Assembly (NCBI GenBank): GCA_013178315.1
Contig: JABLWX010000080.1
Location: 1 to 35,134 of the forward strand
Direction of reading: 5' to 3'
Length of the DNA stretch: 35,134 bases
Origin: Candidatus Aminicenantota bacterium
Lineage (GTDB): Bacteria > Acidobacteriota > Aminicenantia > Aminicenantales > Saccharicenantaceae
Shown here: positions 17,944-26,092 of the stretch, one piece after another
Position numbering within the stretch: the stretch's first letter is position 1
Layout: each line of letters begins with the position of its first letter
Position numbers and translations under genes: made by a program
Notes under the pieces: model-generated
Seen by the model: the letters and a program-made list of their open reading frames with translations, nothing else
Databases searched by the model: none
What the model was told of the DNA's origin: nothing

Positions 17944-18451
17944 AAGGCTCGGGCCGGCAACCGGCAGACACCTGGCTGCCTTAAGCCTGGCCGTGATTTT
18001 CTGCCTGGCGCTGGTCGCGGGAGAAGGGTGGGCTACAACCGGGCAGGGAACTTCACCGGGACAGCCCGAAACCCGAACCGGCGCTTCGTTTATTAAAAAG
18101 GAATTGTTAGACAGGTTGAAGCCCGAGATGGCCGCGGTCAAGCGCGACCCCTTTCGGCCGGTTTCAACCGGGGCGGTCAGGGGGCCGGCCAGAAGAGCAG
18201 TTCCTGCCGAGGCCGAAGACCATCCGGTTCGCCAGGCTTCTATTCTGGAAAGCTTAAACCTCAGTTGCTCCGGGCTGGTTACTTCCGGGGATAAGAAGAT
18301 GGCCCTGATCCTGGTTGACGGCCAGGCCATCACCCTGGCCGAGGGGGAAGAATTGATTCCCGGGATCAGGCTGACCAGGATCGCGGCCGACGAGGTCATA
18401 TTCCAGGATGACCAGGGCAATTCCAGGAAGGTCAGGGTAAAGGAGAAATAG
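17927..18451 (+). CDS. PilP/GspC-like periplasmic connector
   Basis: A 174-residue protein with an N-terminal signal or anchor helix (about 16-34), a flexible Pro/Thr-rich linker, and the motif KRDPFRP typical of PilP and GspC proteins. A small C-terminal beta domain follows (about 100-174; LSCSGLVTSG, IRLTRIAADEVIF) that resembles the HR domain contacting the secretin N0 domain. It links the PilN/PilO-like pair to the outer-membrane secretin. No PilP-type lipobox is evident. The secretin gene starts 1 base after its stop. Confidence 0.75.
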   Translation: MKRLNKRLGPATGRHLAALSLAVIFCLALVAGEGWATTGQGTSPGQPETRTGASFIKKELLDRLKPEMAAVKRDPFRPVSTGAVRGPARRAVPAEAEDHPVRQASILESLNLSCSGLVTSGDKKMALILVDGQAITLAEGEELIPGIRLTRIAADEVIFQDDQGNSRKVRVKEK

Positions 18452-18452
18452 G

Positions 18453-20597
18453 ATGAAAAAAATTTCAGGGGCAAAGATAAGGTGGCTGGGGCTGGCCCTG
18501 CTGCTTGTCAATTTTCTGGCCTGCGTCTCTTTCAGTCCGGTCTACAAGCAGGGCAACCTGGCCGAGATAAACAAGGATTACGATGAAGCCATCAAGTATT
18601 ACGAACAGGCCCTGATTCAGAATCCCAAAGAAACCGTTTACCGGATGGCCCTGTTCAGGGCAAAAGCGGCCGCGGCCATCTTCTCGGTGGAAAAGGCCAG
18701 GCAGCTTTTAGCCGAAGGCAAAAAAGAAGAAGCCCTCAATGCCTACAAGAAGGCCCTGGCCTACGACCCCAGCAATCGGCTTATCCTGGAAGAATACAGA
18801 AAGGTAGCCGGGTTGAAACCGCCGGTAGAAGAAAAGCCGAAGGAAGTTGTTATTGAGCAGCCGGTTAAATTGAAGGCCTCGGGCGAGAAGCTCAAGCTAA
18901 GGTTTACCGACGCCTCGCTCAAGGCCATCTTCCAGGCCCTCGGCCGGTTCACGGGTGTGAATTTTCTTTTCGACGAGCAGTTCCGGGACATGCCGGTGAG
19001 TATCGACCTCACCGATATGACCCTGGAGCAGGGCCTGAACTCGCTCTGCTTAAGCGGCCGGGCCTTTTACCGGATTATTGACGACAAGACCGTGATCATC
19101 GTTCCCGACAATCCAACCAAGCGCAATCAATATGAACTCAATGCCATCAAGACCATCTACCTGTCCAACCTCAATGCCCAGGATGTCCAGAACCAGCTGG
19201 TTTCAATTTTAAGGACCCAGTATAAGGCCCCGACCATCATCGTGGATAAAAACAGGAACTCCATAACCATCAGGGATAACCCGCGCATCGTGGCCCTCGC
19301 CGAGAAGATGCTCCGCAGCTGGGACAAGCCCAAGGGAGAGGTGGTAATTGACCTGGAAATCATGGAGGTTTCCAGGCAGAAGCTGCAGACCCTGGGCACC
19401 CAGTTCGGGCAGAGCTATGCCGGTATCATGTACACCGGGGCTGAACTCCCGGAGACCGGCTGGATACCGCTGGAAGGGATAAATTTTTCACTGGCCGGAA
19501 ATTACCAGGTCACTTTGCCCTCGGTGCTGCTCCAGTTCCTCGAAACCGACACCGACACCAAGATAATTGCCCAGCCCAGGTTGCGGGGAGTTGATTCCGA
19601 GCAGATCAACTACATGGTCGGGCAGAAGGTGCCAATTCCCCAGACTACTTTTTCGCCGATCGCTGCCGGTGGGGTCAGCCAGCAGCCGATAGTTTCCTAT
19701 ACCTACCAGGATGTTGGAATTGAAGTCAACATCAAGCCGCGTCTGCACCAGGAAAAGGAAGTCAGCCTGGAGCTGGAAATAAAGATCACTTCGATCGGGG
19801 GCAAGGGCATCGCCGATATTCCGATTATCTCCACCCGCGAGGTCAAGAACGTCATCAGGCTCCGGGACGGCGAGACCAACCTGCTGGCCGGGTTGCTCAG
19901 GGATGAGGAGAGAAAGTCTCTCAAGGGAATCGCCGGGCTGAAGAACCTGCCCATCCTGGGCAGCCTGTTATCCAGCACCGACCGCACGGTGGAGCAGACC
20001 GATGTCATCCTGACCATCACGCCGCATATCATCAGGACCATGCCCATCACCGATGAGGACGGCAAACCCCTGTGGATTGATAATGAATCAATAGCCATGA
20101 GCTCGGCCCAGGCGGGCATTCCGGAAGACATCTCGGTCCGCGAGGAAGAACTGACTCCCGAGGCCCTGGCCGAGGCTGCTCCTGGCATGAGCACCATCAG
20201 TTTTATGCCCGGGCGGGCTGAAGTTCCGGTCAATAATACTTTTAACGTCAGCCTGGAATTGAACTCTCCCGCCGACATAACTTCGCTTTCCTTGAACCTG
20301 AGTTTTGACCCGAAGCTTCTGCGGCTGAGAGAAATCCAGAGGGGCGAACTGGTGGGTCAGCTGGGGGCCAGGGGCTCTTTCATGCAGAACATCAGCCCGG
20401 GCGGCGGGGTGGCGGTGGTTGGCTTTTCAGCACCATCTCCGGCCACCGGGGTCAGGTCGGGCAACCTGGCCACCCTGGTTTTTGAAAGCCTGGCAGCCGG
20501 GGAGACCCGGGTGGTGATTGCCTCCATCCAGGCTCTGGGGGTGCAGGGACGACCGGTCAGCCTGGCCGGCGGCGAGCTCCAGGTCATAATAAGGTAA
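18453..20597 (+). CDS. gspD: Secretin with N-terminal TPR and C-terminal cohesin-like domain
   Basis: A 714-residue outer-membrane channel protein. The signal sequence ends in FLAC, a possible lipobox with Cys at about 24. TPR-like repeats follow (about 30-120; YDEAIKYYEQALIQNP, EEALNAYKKALAYDP). The STN/N0 domain covers about 145-215, one N1-type ring domain about 220-300, and the secretin core about 300-540 (VPIPQTTFSPIA, TYQDVGIEVNIKPRL, NLPILGSLLSSTDR, DVILTITPHI). After the core, residues about 585-710 look like a cohesin-type beta sandwich (VSLELNSPADITSLSLNLSF). Secretins normally end soon after the core, so this tail is unusual. It could bind a partner or the cell surface. Confidence 0.93.
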   Translation: MKKISGAKIRWLGLALLLVNFLACVSFSPVYKQGNLAEINKDYDEAIKYYEQALIQNPKETVYRMALFRAKAAAAIFSVEKARQLLAEGKKEEALNAYKKALAYDPSNRLILEEYRKVAGLKPPVEEKPKEVVIEQPVKLKASGEKLKLRFTDASLKAIFQALGRFTGVNFLFDEQFRDMPVSIDLTDMTLEQGLNSLCLSGRAFYRIIDDKTVIIVPDNPTKRNQYELNAIKTIYLSNLNAQDVQNQLVSILRTQYKAPTIIVDKNRNSITIRDNPRIVALAEKMLRSWDKPKGEVVIDLEIMEVSRQKLQTLGTQFGQSYAGIMYTGAELPETGWIPLEGINFSLAGNYQVTLPSVLLQFLETDTDTKIIAQPRLRGVDSEQINYMVGQKVPIPQTTFSPIAAGGVSQQPIVSYTYQDVGIEVNIKPRLHQEKEVSLELEIKITSIGGKGIADIPIISTREVKNVIRLRDGETNLLAGLLRDEERKSLKGIAGLKNLPILGSLLSSTDRTVEQTDVILTITPHIIRTMPITDEDGKPLWIDNESIAMSSAQAGIPEDISVREEELTPEALAEAAPGMSTISFMPGRAEVPVNNTFNVSLELNSPADITSLSLNLSFDPKLLRLREIQRGELVGQLGARGSFMQNISPGGGVAVVGFSAPSPATGVRSGNLATLVFESLAAGETRVVIASIQALGVQGRPVSLAGGELQVIIR

Positions 20598-20614
20598 CAG
20601 TCGCAACCCGGTTA

Positions 20615-20947
20615 TTATTTTTCTTTTTCATAAAGCAGGTGGCATATTCCGGCCACCTGCTTCAATTCAAGGACAAAGGCGATTCCCGCCCCGGGCTTGT
20701 CCAGTTCGCCGGCCCTGACAATCGCCTCCAGGATCTGCTGGGTTCGGTTTCTGGGAACTACAGAAAAGATTATTTCTTTTTCCGGCTCGACCGGGATTCC
20801 CAGGAGCTTCTTTCTCTCGTGGACCCCCGTGCCCCGGCCGACTATGATGGTGCCTCCCTCTGCCCCGGCCTGGCGCGAGGCCTCGATTATTTTTTCCGAA
20901 AAGCCCATCCGGACTATGGTCACAATCAGGTCGAATTCAATGTTCAT
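20615..20947 (-). CDS. PII-like signalling protein coupled to DUF1538 genes
   Basis: A 110-residue protein with the PII ferredoxin-like fold. It opens with a FDLIVTIVRMGFSEKIIEASR-like strand-helix, then GAEGGTIIVGRGTG, then EIIFSVVPRNRTQQILEAI and GIAFVLEL. The T-loop is short (HERKKLLGIPVEPEKE) and lacks the uridylylated Tyr and the ELYRG stretch of GlnB/GlnK, so it is a PII-like rather than canonical nitrogen regulator. Such proteins often gate an adjacent transporter in response to nucleotides. Its ATG overlaps the stop of the DUF1538 gene (ATGA), so it is made together with that membrane protein. It is convergent with the secretin gene. Confidence 0.85.
   Translation of the reverse strand: MNIEFDLIVTIVRMGFSEKIIEASRQAGAEGGTIIVGRGTGVHERKKLLGIPVEPEKEIIFSVVPRNRTQQILEAIVRAGELDKPGAGIAFVLELKQVAGICHLLYEKEK
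20633..20662. repeat. Perfect 11-bp inverted repeat in the convergent gene ends
   Basis: AAGCAGGTGGC (20633-20643) pairs with GCCACCTGCTT (20652-20662) around an 8-base loop. It lies inside the 3' end of the PII-like gene, 36 bases past the secretin stop. No T run follows on either strand. It may terminate or protect the plus-strand secretion-operon mRNA. Confidence 0.45.
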
Positions 20948-21675
20948 GGTTTTCTCCTTTTTCTGGCCGAGTAAATCAGGCCAAAGGTCATGATAGAGAT
21001 TATAGGGGCCAGGGCCACCAGGGCAATCAGGCCGAAACCGTCCAGCACCGGGTCGCGGTTGTCCATGGCTCCGGCCAGCCCCACGGCCATGGCCATGACG
21101 AAGGTGACCGTCATTGGGCCCGTGGCCACCCCCCCGGAATCGAAAGCTATGGCCGTAAAGGTCGGGTCAGAAAATTTGAGCATGACCATGGCGGCCAGGT
21201 AACCCGGGATGATGAAGTAATAAATCGAAAGACCGGTCAGAATCCTCACCATTCCCAGGGCCACGAATATGGCCACGCCCAGCGATAGGAACAGGATAAT
21301 AATCCTCGAGGGAATGGCCCCGCTGGAGGCCCTTTCCACCTCGTAGCTCATGATCCTGACCGCCGGTTCGGCCAGGGTGGCCACCAGGCCAAAACAGAAT
21401 CCGAGCGGGACGATTAACCACCTGAAAGTCAGGTCCCCGAGCAGCCGGCCCACTTCAGAACCAACGGGCAAGAAGCCCACTTGAACTCCCTGAAGAAACA
21501 GGATCAAGCCCAACAGGGTCAGAACAATTCCTCTGACTATGACCGAGATGGATTCCCGGGGCAGGCGCAGGAAAAATACCTGAAAAATTATAAAGATCAC
21601 CAGCAGGGGAACCAGGGCTATCAGGACTTCGAGCAGCACCGGTCCGAAGTTCAAAAAGTCCAGCAGTTCTTTCAT
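20944..21675 (-). CDS. DUF1538 family membrane protein, second subunit
   Basis: This 243-residue, strongly hydrophobic protein has about six or seven helices. The DUF1538 signatures are LAEPAVRIMSYEVE, AFDSGGVATGPMTVTF and DGFGLIALVALAPIIS. It is clearly a paralogue of the upstream gene, which has the same three motifs in the same order. Full-length DUF1538 proteins usually carry two such units, so the pair probably forms one heteromeric membrane complex. The family is thought to be a transporter, substrate unproven. ATGA overlaps link it to both neighbours. Confidence 0.85.
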   Translation of the reverse strand: MKELLDFLNFGPVLLEVLIALVPLLVIFIIFQVFFLRLPRESISVIVRGIVLTLLGLILFLQGVQVGFLPVGSEVGRLLGDLTFRWLIVPLGFCFGLVATLAEPAVRIMSYEVERASSGAIPSRIIILFLSLGVAIFVALGMVRILTGLSIYYFIIPGYLAAMVMLKFSDPTFTAIAFDSGGVATGPMTVTFVMAMAVGLAGAMDNRDPVLDGFGLIALVALAPIISIMTFGLIYSARKRRKP

Positions 21676-22364
21676 CTGAAAATTATTCCCAGGATCATCA
21701 CGCTTATGATGGGTCCAATGGAGGCTATGCCAATCAGGCCGAAGCCATCCTTCAAGGCTGATTTGCCGCCCAGGACTGAAACCATTCCTATGCCGAGCGA
21801 AAGGATGAACGGAACGGTTATCGGACCGGTGGTCACGCCGCCGGAATCGAAGGCCACCGGAACGAATTGTGGCGGCACGAAAAAGGATAGCAAAAGAACC
21901 AGAAGATAACCGGCCATAAGGATGTAGGCGATTCGGATTCCCAGGACTATGCGCAGCATGGCCAGGCTGACCGAAAGGCCCACCCCGAGGCCCACGGCCA
22001 GAATCAGGATACCCTTGTTTATCTCGCCGCCCGAGACCAGGTCCACCTGGTAGGCCAGCACCCTGACATCGGGTTCAGCCATGGTAATAACCAGCCCGAT
22101 TATGCCCGAAACGACCAGGATCAGGCTAAAAGGCATTTTCTGGGGGAGCTGGGCGCCGATGGCCTCGCCCATGGGCAGCAGGCTGATCCTGGCTCCATAA
22201 AGGAACAGGAACAGGCCCAGGATGACCATCAATGTTCCGATTAAAAAGCGGAGGACAGAAACCAGGGGAAGAGTCAATATGGTAAATTGAAGTATCAGAA
22301 CCAGGGCGGTTATGGGCAGGACCGCCTTTAAGACTTCAACCAGTTGCCTTTTTGCTTCTCCCAT
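21672..22364 (-). CDS. DUF1538 family membrane protein, first subunit
   Basis: A 230-residue polytopic membrane protein and the first gene of a coupled three-gene operon. The conserved motifs are MAEPDVRVLAYQVD, AFDSGGVTTGPITVPF and DGFGLIGIASIGPIIS, placed as in the second subunit. The conserved FDSGGVxTGP loop recurs in both and is the most likely functional site (ion or substrate path). It starts at ATG 22364 after AAAGGAAG. A PII-like protein encoded at the operon end is the likely regulator. Confidence 0.85.
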   Translation of the reverse strand: MGEAKRQLVEVLKAVLPITALVLILQFTILTLPLVSVLRFLIGTLMVILGLFLFLYGARISLLPMGEAIGAQLPQKMPFSLILVVSGIIGLVITMAEPDVRVLAYQVDLVSGGEINKGILILAVGLGVGLSVSLAMLRIVLGIRIAYILMAGYLLVLLLSFFVPPQFVPVAFDSGGVTTGPITVPFILSLGIGMVSVLGGKSALKDGFGLIGIASIGPIISVMILGIIFR

Positions 22365-22522
22365 GCTTCCTTTTGAGTATAAGCTGGCCTGTTCGTTGAT
22401 GCAAGCAAAACCTAAGATGAGGTCAGTTAGTAATGGCTTTCGGATTTTTTACAAGTGAACGGATTTAATATAAATTTGACAGGATGGGTCTCGGGAGATT
22501 TTTACCTGAAGCTGGTTTCTGG

Positions 22523-22541
22523 TAAATCCAGATTGGATTTA
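22523..22541. repeat. Perfect 8-bp inverted repeat downstream of the lipoprotein gene
   Basis: TAAATCCA (22523-22530) and TGGATTTA (22534-22541) are separated by GAT. It lies in the 192-base gap between the lipoprotein stop and the DUF1538 operon start, without a following T run. It could be an operator or a weak terminator. Confidence 0.3.
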
Positions 22542-22556
22542 ATCACTTCATCATTT

Positions 22557-23183
22557 TCAACGGAATTCCTTGTCGATGATGGTAAGGCGTTCCGGGTATT
22601 TAATCTCGCCCAGGGGAGTCATCACCCGGGGCTGGATGTCGAGGGCCAGGCGGGCCGAGCTGCCGTTCTTGCCGCCTATGGCCAGGGCCAGCTGCAGCAG
22701 CCGGTCCAGGCCCTGGTTGCCGAAAAATTCATACAGGTCCAGGGTCAGGAGGAGCGGGATGATAGTTTCCTGGCCGGTGCCGGGAATTTCAACCGGGCTA
22801 TCAATGTCGCCGTAGACTGTCGGCTGGCCGTCGACCAGCAGCCGGGCGGCCAGGCCGCTAAGGGTGGCCGTGGTCTTGACCTTTCCAGAAGAACCGTCGT
22901 TGGGGTTGATGGCCACCACGTTCAGGATGAATTCCACGGGCAGCTTTTTTGAGCCGAAGAGCTGGGCCAGTTTTAACCCGTCCTGAACCGAAAAATCACT
23001 GAGGCTGGCCTTATGGCTCAAGGGAATTCCGGCCAGCGAAAAGCCTTCCACTGACCCCAGCTTGAACTTGAGCCTCTGGAGCTGGGCCAGGCTGCCGGCC
23101 AGGTTGGTCAGGGTAGCGCAGCCCTGGAAGAAGAGGATTGCAGCCAGCAATAGAACCGTGATTAACATTATTCTTTTTGTCAT
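22557..23183 (-). CDS. Lipoprotein with LEA-14-like domain
   Basis: A 208-residue protein with a lipoprotein signal (a hydrophobic helix, then FQGCATL with Cys at about 22). It is probably anchored in a membrane facing the periplasm. The mature part has the strand pattern of a LEA-14/WHy (water stress and hypersensitive response) beta sandwich: KLGSVEGFSLAGIPLSHK, then FILNVVAINPND, then LAARLLVDGQPTVYGD. Gram-negative lipoproteins of this type are common and their function is poorly known. GGAAG precedes the ATG. The gene is divergent from the small glycine-zipper protein gene. Confidence 0.75.
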   Translation of the reverse strand: MTKRIMLITVLLLAAILFFQGCATLTNLAGSLAQLQRLKFKLGSVEGFSLAGIPLSHKASLSDFSVQDGLKLAQLFGSKKLPVEFILNVVAINPNDGSSGKVKTTATLSGLAARLLVDGQPTVYGDIDSPVEIPGTGQETIIPLLLTLDLYEFFGNQGLDRLLQLALAIGGKNGSSARLALDIQPRVMTPLGEIKYPERLTIIDKEFR

Positions 23184-23318
23184 TGGTTTCTTCCTTTCAC
23201 CATAACGGAAAGTGTTCTTACCTTCGAGGCTATTGGCCCCGGTCTGCTTGCTGTTTGAATGGCCACTAATCCCAGGTGATTATTCCCGGGTCATATTTTA
23301 CAAGAAGTTTACAGGTTT

Positions 23319-23346
23319 TTGACAGAATTTTGACAACTTTTATTTT
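23319..23346 (+). promoter_or_regulatory. Candidate promoter of the glycine-zipper protein gene
   Basis: TTGACA (23319-23324) and TATTTT (23341-23346) are 16 bases apart, with a predicted start near 23353 and a ~40-base leader before ATG 23393. A second TTGACA at 23330-23335 has no good -10 partner. Confidence 0.4.
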
Positions 23347-23392
23347 TGAGGGAGTTACCTTTTTCTTAGAAGAATGGTCCAAGGAGGGCAAA

Positions 23393-23962
23393 ATGAAATT
23401 ATTAAGAGTGTCCGGGAAAAATGGTTCGGTTGGGGCCTTTAAGCTGGTGCTGGTGGGCCTCATGGTTTTAACCCTGGTGGTTTCATTGCCGGCCAGGCAA
23501 AAGAAAAGGGGGAACGACCTCGTAATTACCACCGTGGGTAACAGGGTATTCAGGGCTGAACTTCTCACCATAAAAGGCAATGATCTGATCGTGCTGCCCG
23601 GCTACCCCGGTTCCGAGACTGTTGTTAATATTGATGAGGTAAAGGATATCCGGGTTGTTAGAAAATCTAAAACAAAATTGGGTGCGTTAATAGGCCTATC
23701 TGCGGGCGCGGGCCTAACATTGTTGATGGTCACAGATGAGTCCAGTCACTGTTTGCCTAATGAATTTACGGCACTTTTTGGGGCGATATTTTGTGGGGTT
23801 GGACTGGGTATTGGAGCATTAATGGGTTCTTTGTCTGGAGGTGATAAGCATATAGTTCGCGTTCAAAGAACGCCGGAAGAGAACGCGAGAATCCTGGCAA
23901 AGCTCAACCAATATGCGCGTGTCCCCCGGAGTTACCAGGTTCCAGCCAAAGTGACAGAATGA
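23393..23962 (+). CDS. Small membrane protein with glycine-zipper helices, unknown function
   Basis: A 189-residue protein whose ATG 23393 follows AAGGAGGG; the longer upstream reading has no such site. It has an N-terminal signal or anchor helix (about 16-36) and a short beta-rich region (VITTVGNRVFRAELLTIKGN). Two glycine-rich hydrophobic helices follow (GALIGLSAGAGLTLL and FGAIFCGVGLGIGALMGSLSGG), then a charged tail. The helices have small-xxx-small spacing as in glycine-zipper proteins. The segment 23640-23870 is more AT-rich in its codons than neighbouring genes, hinting at a different origin. No family is recognised. Confidence 0.65.
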   Translation: MKLLRVSGKNGSVGAFKLVLVGLMVLTLVVSLPARQKKRGNDLVITTVGNRVFRAELLTIKGNDLIVLPGYPGSETVVNIDEVKDIRVVRKSKTKLGALIGLSAGAGLTLLMVTDESSHCLPNEFTALFGAIFCGVGLGIGALMGSLSGGDKHIVRVQRTPEENARILAKLNQYARVPRSYQVPAKVTE

Positions 23963-24150
23963 GCTAAATTAACCATTGCTTGAGGCCTAAAGGATGGGGG
24001 CCAGGAATGAGGCCCGATTCTATCAGCGCTGAAAACAGGTCCTGGAGCCCGGGAGAAGGATTATTTACGAGTTTTTTACAGAGACTTGAAAATCTTTTAA
24101 CCGCTCTTGGCAGGAATGGTCTTGTGCCCATGAACGGGGGGTAAAATCCG

Positions 24151-26091
24151 ATGGAAGGCAAGGCCCGGCGATCGGTAAATGGTGTCATGACCACCCTTCG
24201 TTTCTTGATTGCCACCGTCTATGCCGTGCTTATGATTCTATATTTGCCACGCCTGAAGTTTGATAATTCCCTTGAAAGGTGGGTCCCGCCCAGCTCTCCG
24301 GAAATCGTTAAGTATAAAAAATTCCTGGAAGAATTTGGGTCCGATACTGCCCTTTTGATTGTTCTTCATGATGAAGACGGATTCGAGACCCCAGAAAAGC
24401 AGACAAAGATGATGGATTTGTTGGACAGGCTGGCCGGACTGCCGGATGTTAAGAACGTTTTGACCTATCCACCTCCCTTGTTCAGGTTGAAAAGGGTTCC
24501 TGAAAAGAATCTCTTCTCTTTCCTCGTCGTCTTTGAACCACCCTCCCACTTGAACCCCAACCGGCCGGAATTGTTGAAGTCTGTCCGGGAGCTGCTTAAG
24601 ACCGTTCCTTTTGAGTGGCATCTGGCCGGGACCGGCGTCTTGCATGAGGCAATCAACGAGGAAACGAAGAAGAATGCTGCCCGGTTTATCGGACTGGGTC
24701 TTATCCTGCTCACGGTCCTGATGCTGTTTGTCCTGAGGAGCCTCAGGGCCTTTCTTATGACCGTCGGGGTGGCTGCCGGTGGAGTCATGACTTTGCTGAT
24801 CACCGCTGGAATTGGCGGGATACGGCTGAGCATGGTCACGGCCATTCTGCCGGTGCTGGTTCTTTTTTACGGGACCTCCAGCTCTCTCCACGTCCTTTTC
24901 CATCAGGGTGATTTCAGAAAGGTGGCCAGCCCCTGTTTTGTGGCCATTCTGACCACCTCCATCGGGTTCCTCTCTTTCCTCTTCAGTCCGGTGCCTTTGC
25001 TCCGGGACTTCTCAGTGCTGGGCATGGCCGGGATCGCCGGTGGGTTTTTCTGGGCGGTTCTTCTTTTTTTCCCCAGGCGGTATGCCTTTGAGCCGCCCGC
25101 TGACCTGGTGCGCTTCTTACAGAAGACCCCGGTCTTTTCCAGTCCCTACATCCTGCTGGTTTTCCTGGTCGTGGCCGCGGCCATGGTCCCCGGGGTCCTG
25201 AGGCTCAGGGCAGATATCTACAGCCTGGATGTGATCTCTCCTTCCAACAGGTGGGTGATGGATCATCATTATATAGAGAATAATGTCTGCCCTTACCTGC
25301 CACTTGAGTATACGGTTGAGATCGAAAGGGTTAAAGCCCCTGAACTGAACGATTGGATAGCGGCCGTTTGTGAGCTGGAGGAGGTGGCCGGGGCCGTCAG
25401 CTTCCTTAACTATTCCCTTTTCCGCGACCAGGGGGGGTCGGCTTATTTCTCCAGTGATGGTCACCTGGGGCGCATTACCTTTCTCATTCCCGTCCTGTCC
25501 ACAGGCCAGGGGATCAGGCTGGTCAAGAGGATAGATGACCTGGCCTCCAGGAAGCTACCCGGAATCCGGCCTGAAGTCAACGGCTACGTTACCCTGTATG
25601 CCGTAGTGGCCGAGGAATTAAGAAAGGCCTTCCTGAGCAGCCTGGCCCTGGCCTTTATCCTGATTTTCATCGTCATGGGCATCTACCTAAGGAACCGGAG
25701 ACTCTGGCTGGCTTCAATTCTCCCTAACGCCCTTCCGATCGTCTACATTGTCGGCCTGATGGGCTGGCTGGGATTGAAACTGAACATGGCCACGGTGCCC
25801 ATTGGCTGCCTCATGCTCGGCATCCTGGTAGACAACACCATCCACCTGCTCTTCTGGTACAAGAACACCGGTAGCCTGAAAGCCGCGCTGCAGGAGTCTG
25901 CTCCCGGGATGCTGCTGACGAGCCTGATCCTGAGCACCGGGTTCTCGGTATTTCTTTTTGCCGCCGCCCCTCCCATCAGGTTTTTTGGCATTCTGAGCAT
26001 CGTTGCCTTAATAACCGGCCTGGCCGGGGACTGCATCCTCCTTCCGGTCCTGGTCCGGATGGTTACTGGCCATGGTCACGGGAGAAATTAA
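24151..26091 (+). CDS. RND/MMPL-type exporter
   Basis: A 646-residue polytopic inner-membrane protein of the RND superfamily, closer to MMPL-type lipid/hydrophobe exporters than to AcrB. An N-terminal helix (about 13-30) and a periplasmic domain (about 35-165) precede a helix bundle. A second periplasmic domain (about 345-480) and a second bundle follow. The second bundle has ILVDNTIHLL, the conserved TM4 acidic site for proton coupling. The corresponding place in the first bundle reads YGTSSSLHVL without an acid. The gene heads a coupled operon: the next start codon is 1 base past its stop. It probably exports the product made by the downstream enzymes. It starts at ATG 24151 after a G-rich site. 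Confidence 0.85.
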   Translation: MEGKARRSVNGVMTTLRFLIATVYAVLMILYLPRLKFDNSLERWVPPSSPEIVKYKKFLEEFGSDTALLIVLHDEDGFETPEKQTKMMDLLDRLAGLPDVKNVLTYPPPLFRLKRVPEKNLFSFLVVFEPPSHLNPNRPELLKSVRELLKTVPFEWHLAGTGVLHEAINEETKKNAARFIGLGLILLTVLMLFVLRSLRAFLMTVGVAAGGVMTLLITAGIGGIRLSMVTAILPVLVLFYGTSSSLHVLFHQGDFRKVASPCFVAILTTSIGFLSFLFSPVPLLRDFSVLGMAGIAGGFFWAVLLFFPRRYAFEPPADLVRFLQKTPVFSSPYILLVFLVVAAAMVPGVLRLRADIYSLDVISPSNRWVMDHHYIENNVCPYLPLEYTVEIERVKAPELNDWIAAVCELEEVAGAVSFLNYSLFRDQGGSAYFSSDGHLGRITFLIPVLSTGQGIRLVKRIDDLASRKLPGIRPEVNGYVTLYAVVAEELRKAFLSSLALAFILIFIVMGIYLRNRRLWLASILPNALPIVYIVGLMGWLGLKLNMATVPIGCLMLGILVDNTIHLLFWYKNTGSLKAALQESAPGMLLTSLILSTGFSVFLFAAAPPIRFFGILSIVALITGLAGDCILLPVLVRMVTGHGHGRN

Positions 26092-26092
26092 G

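Noticed and set aside
20615..20947. Canonical GlnB/GlnK nitrogen regulator
   Set aside because: The T-loop is short and lacks the modified tyrosine, so PII-like is the safer call.
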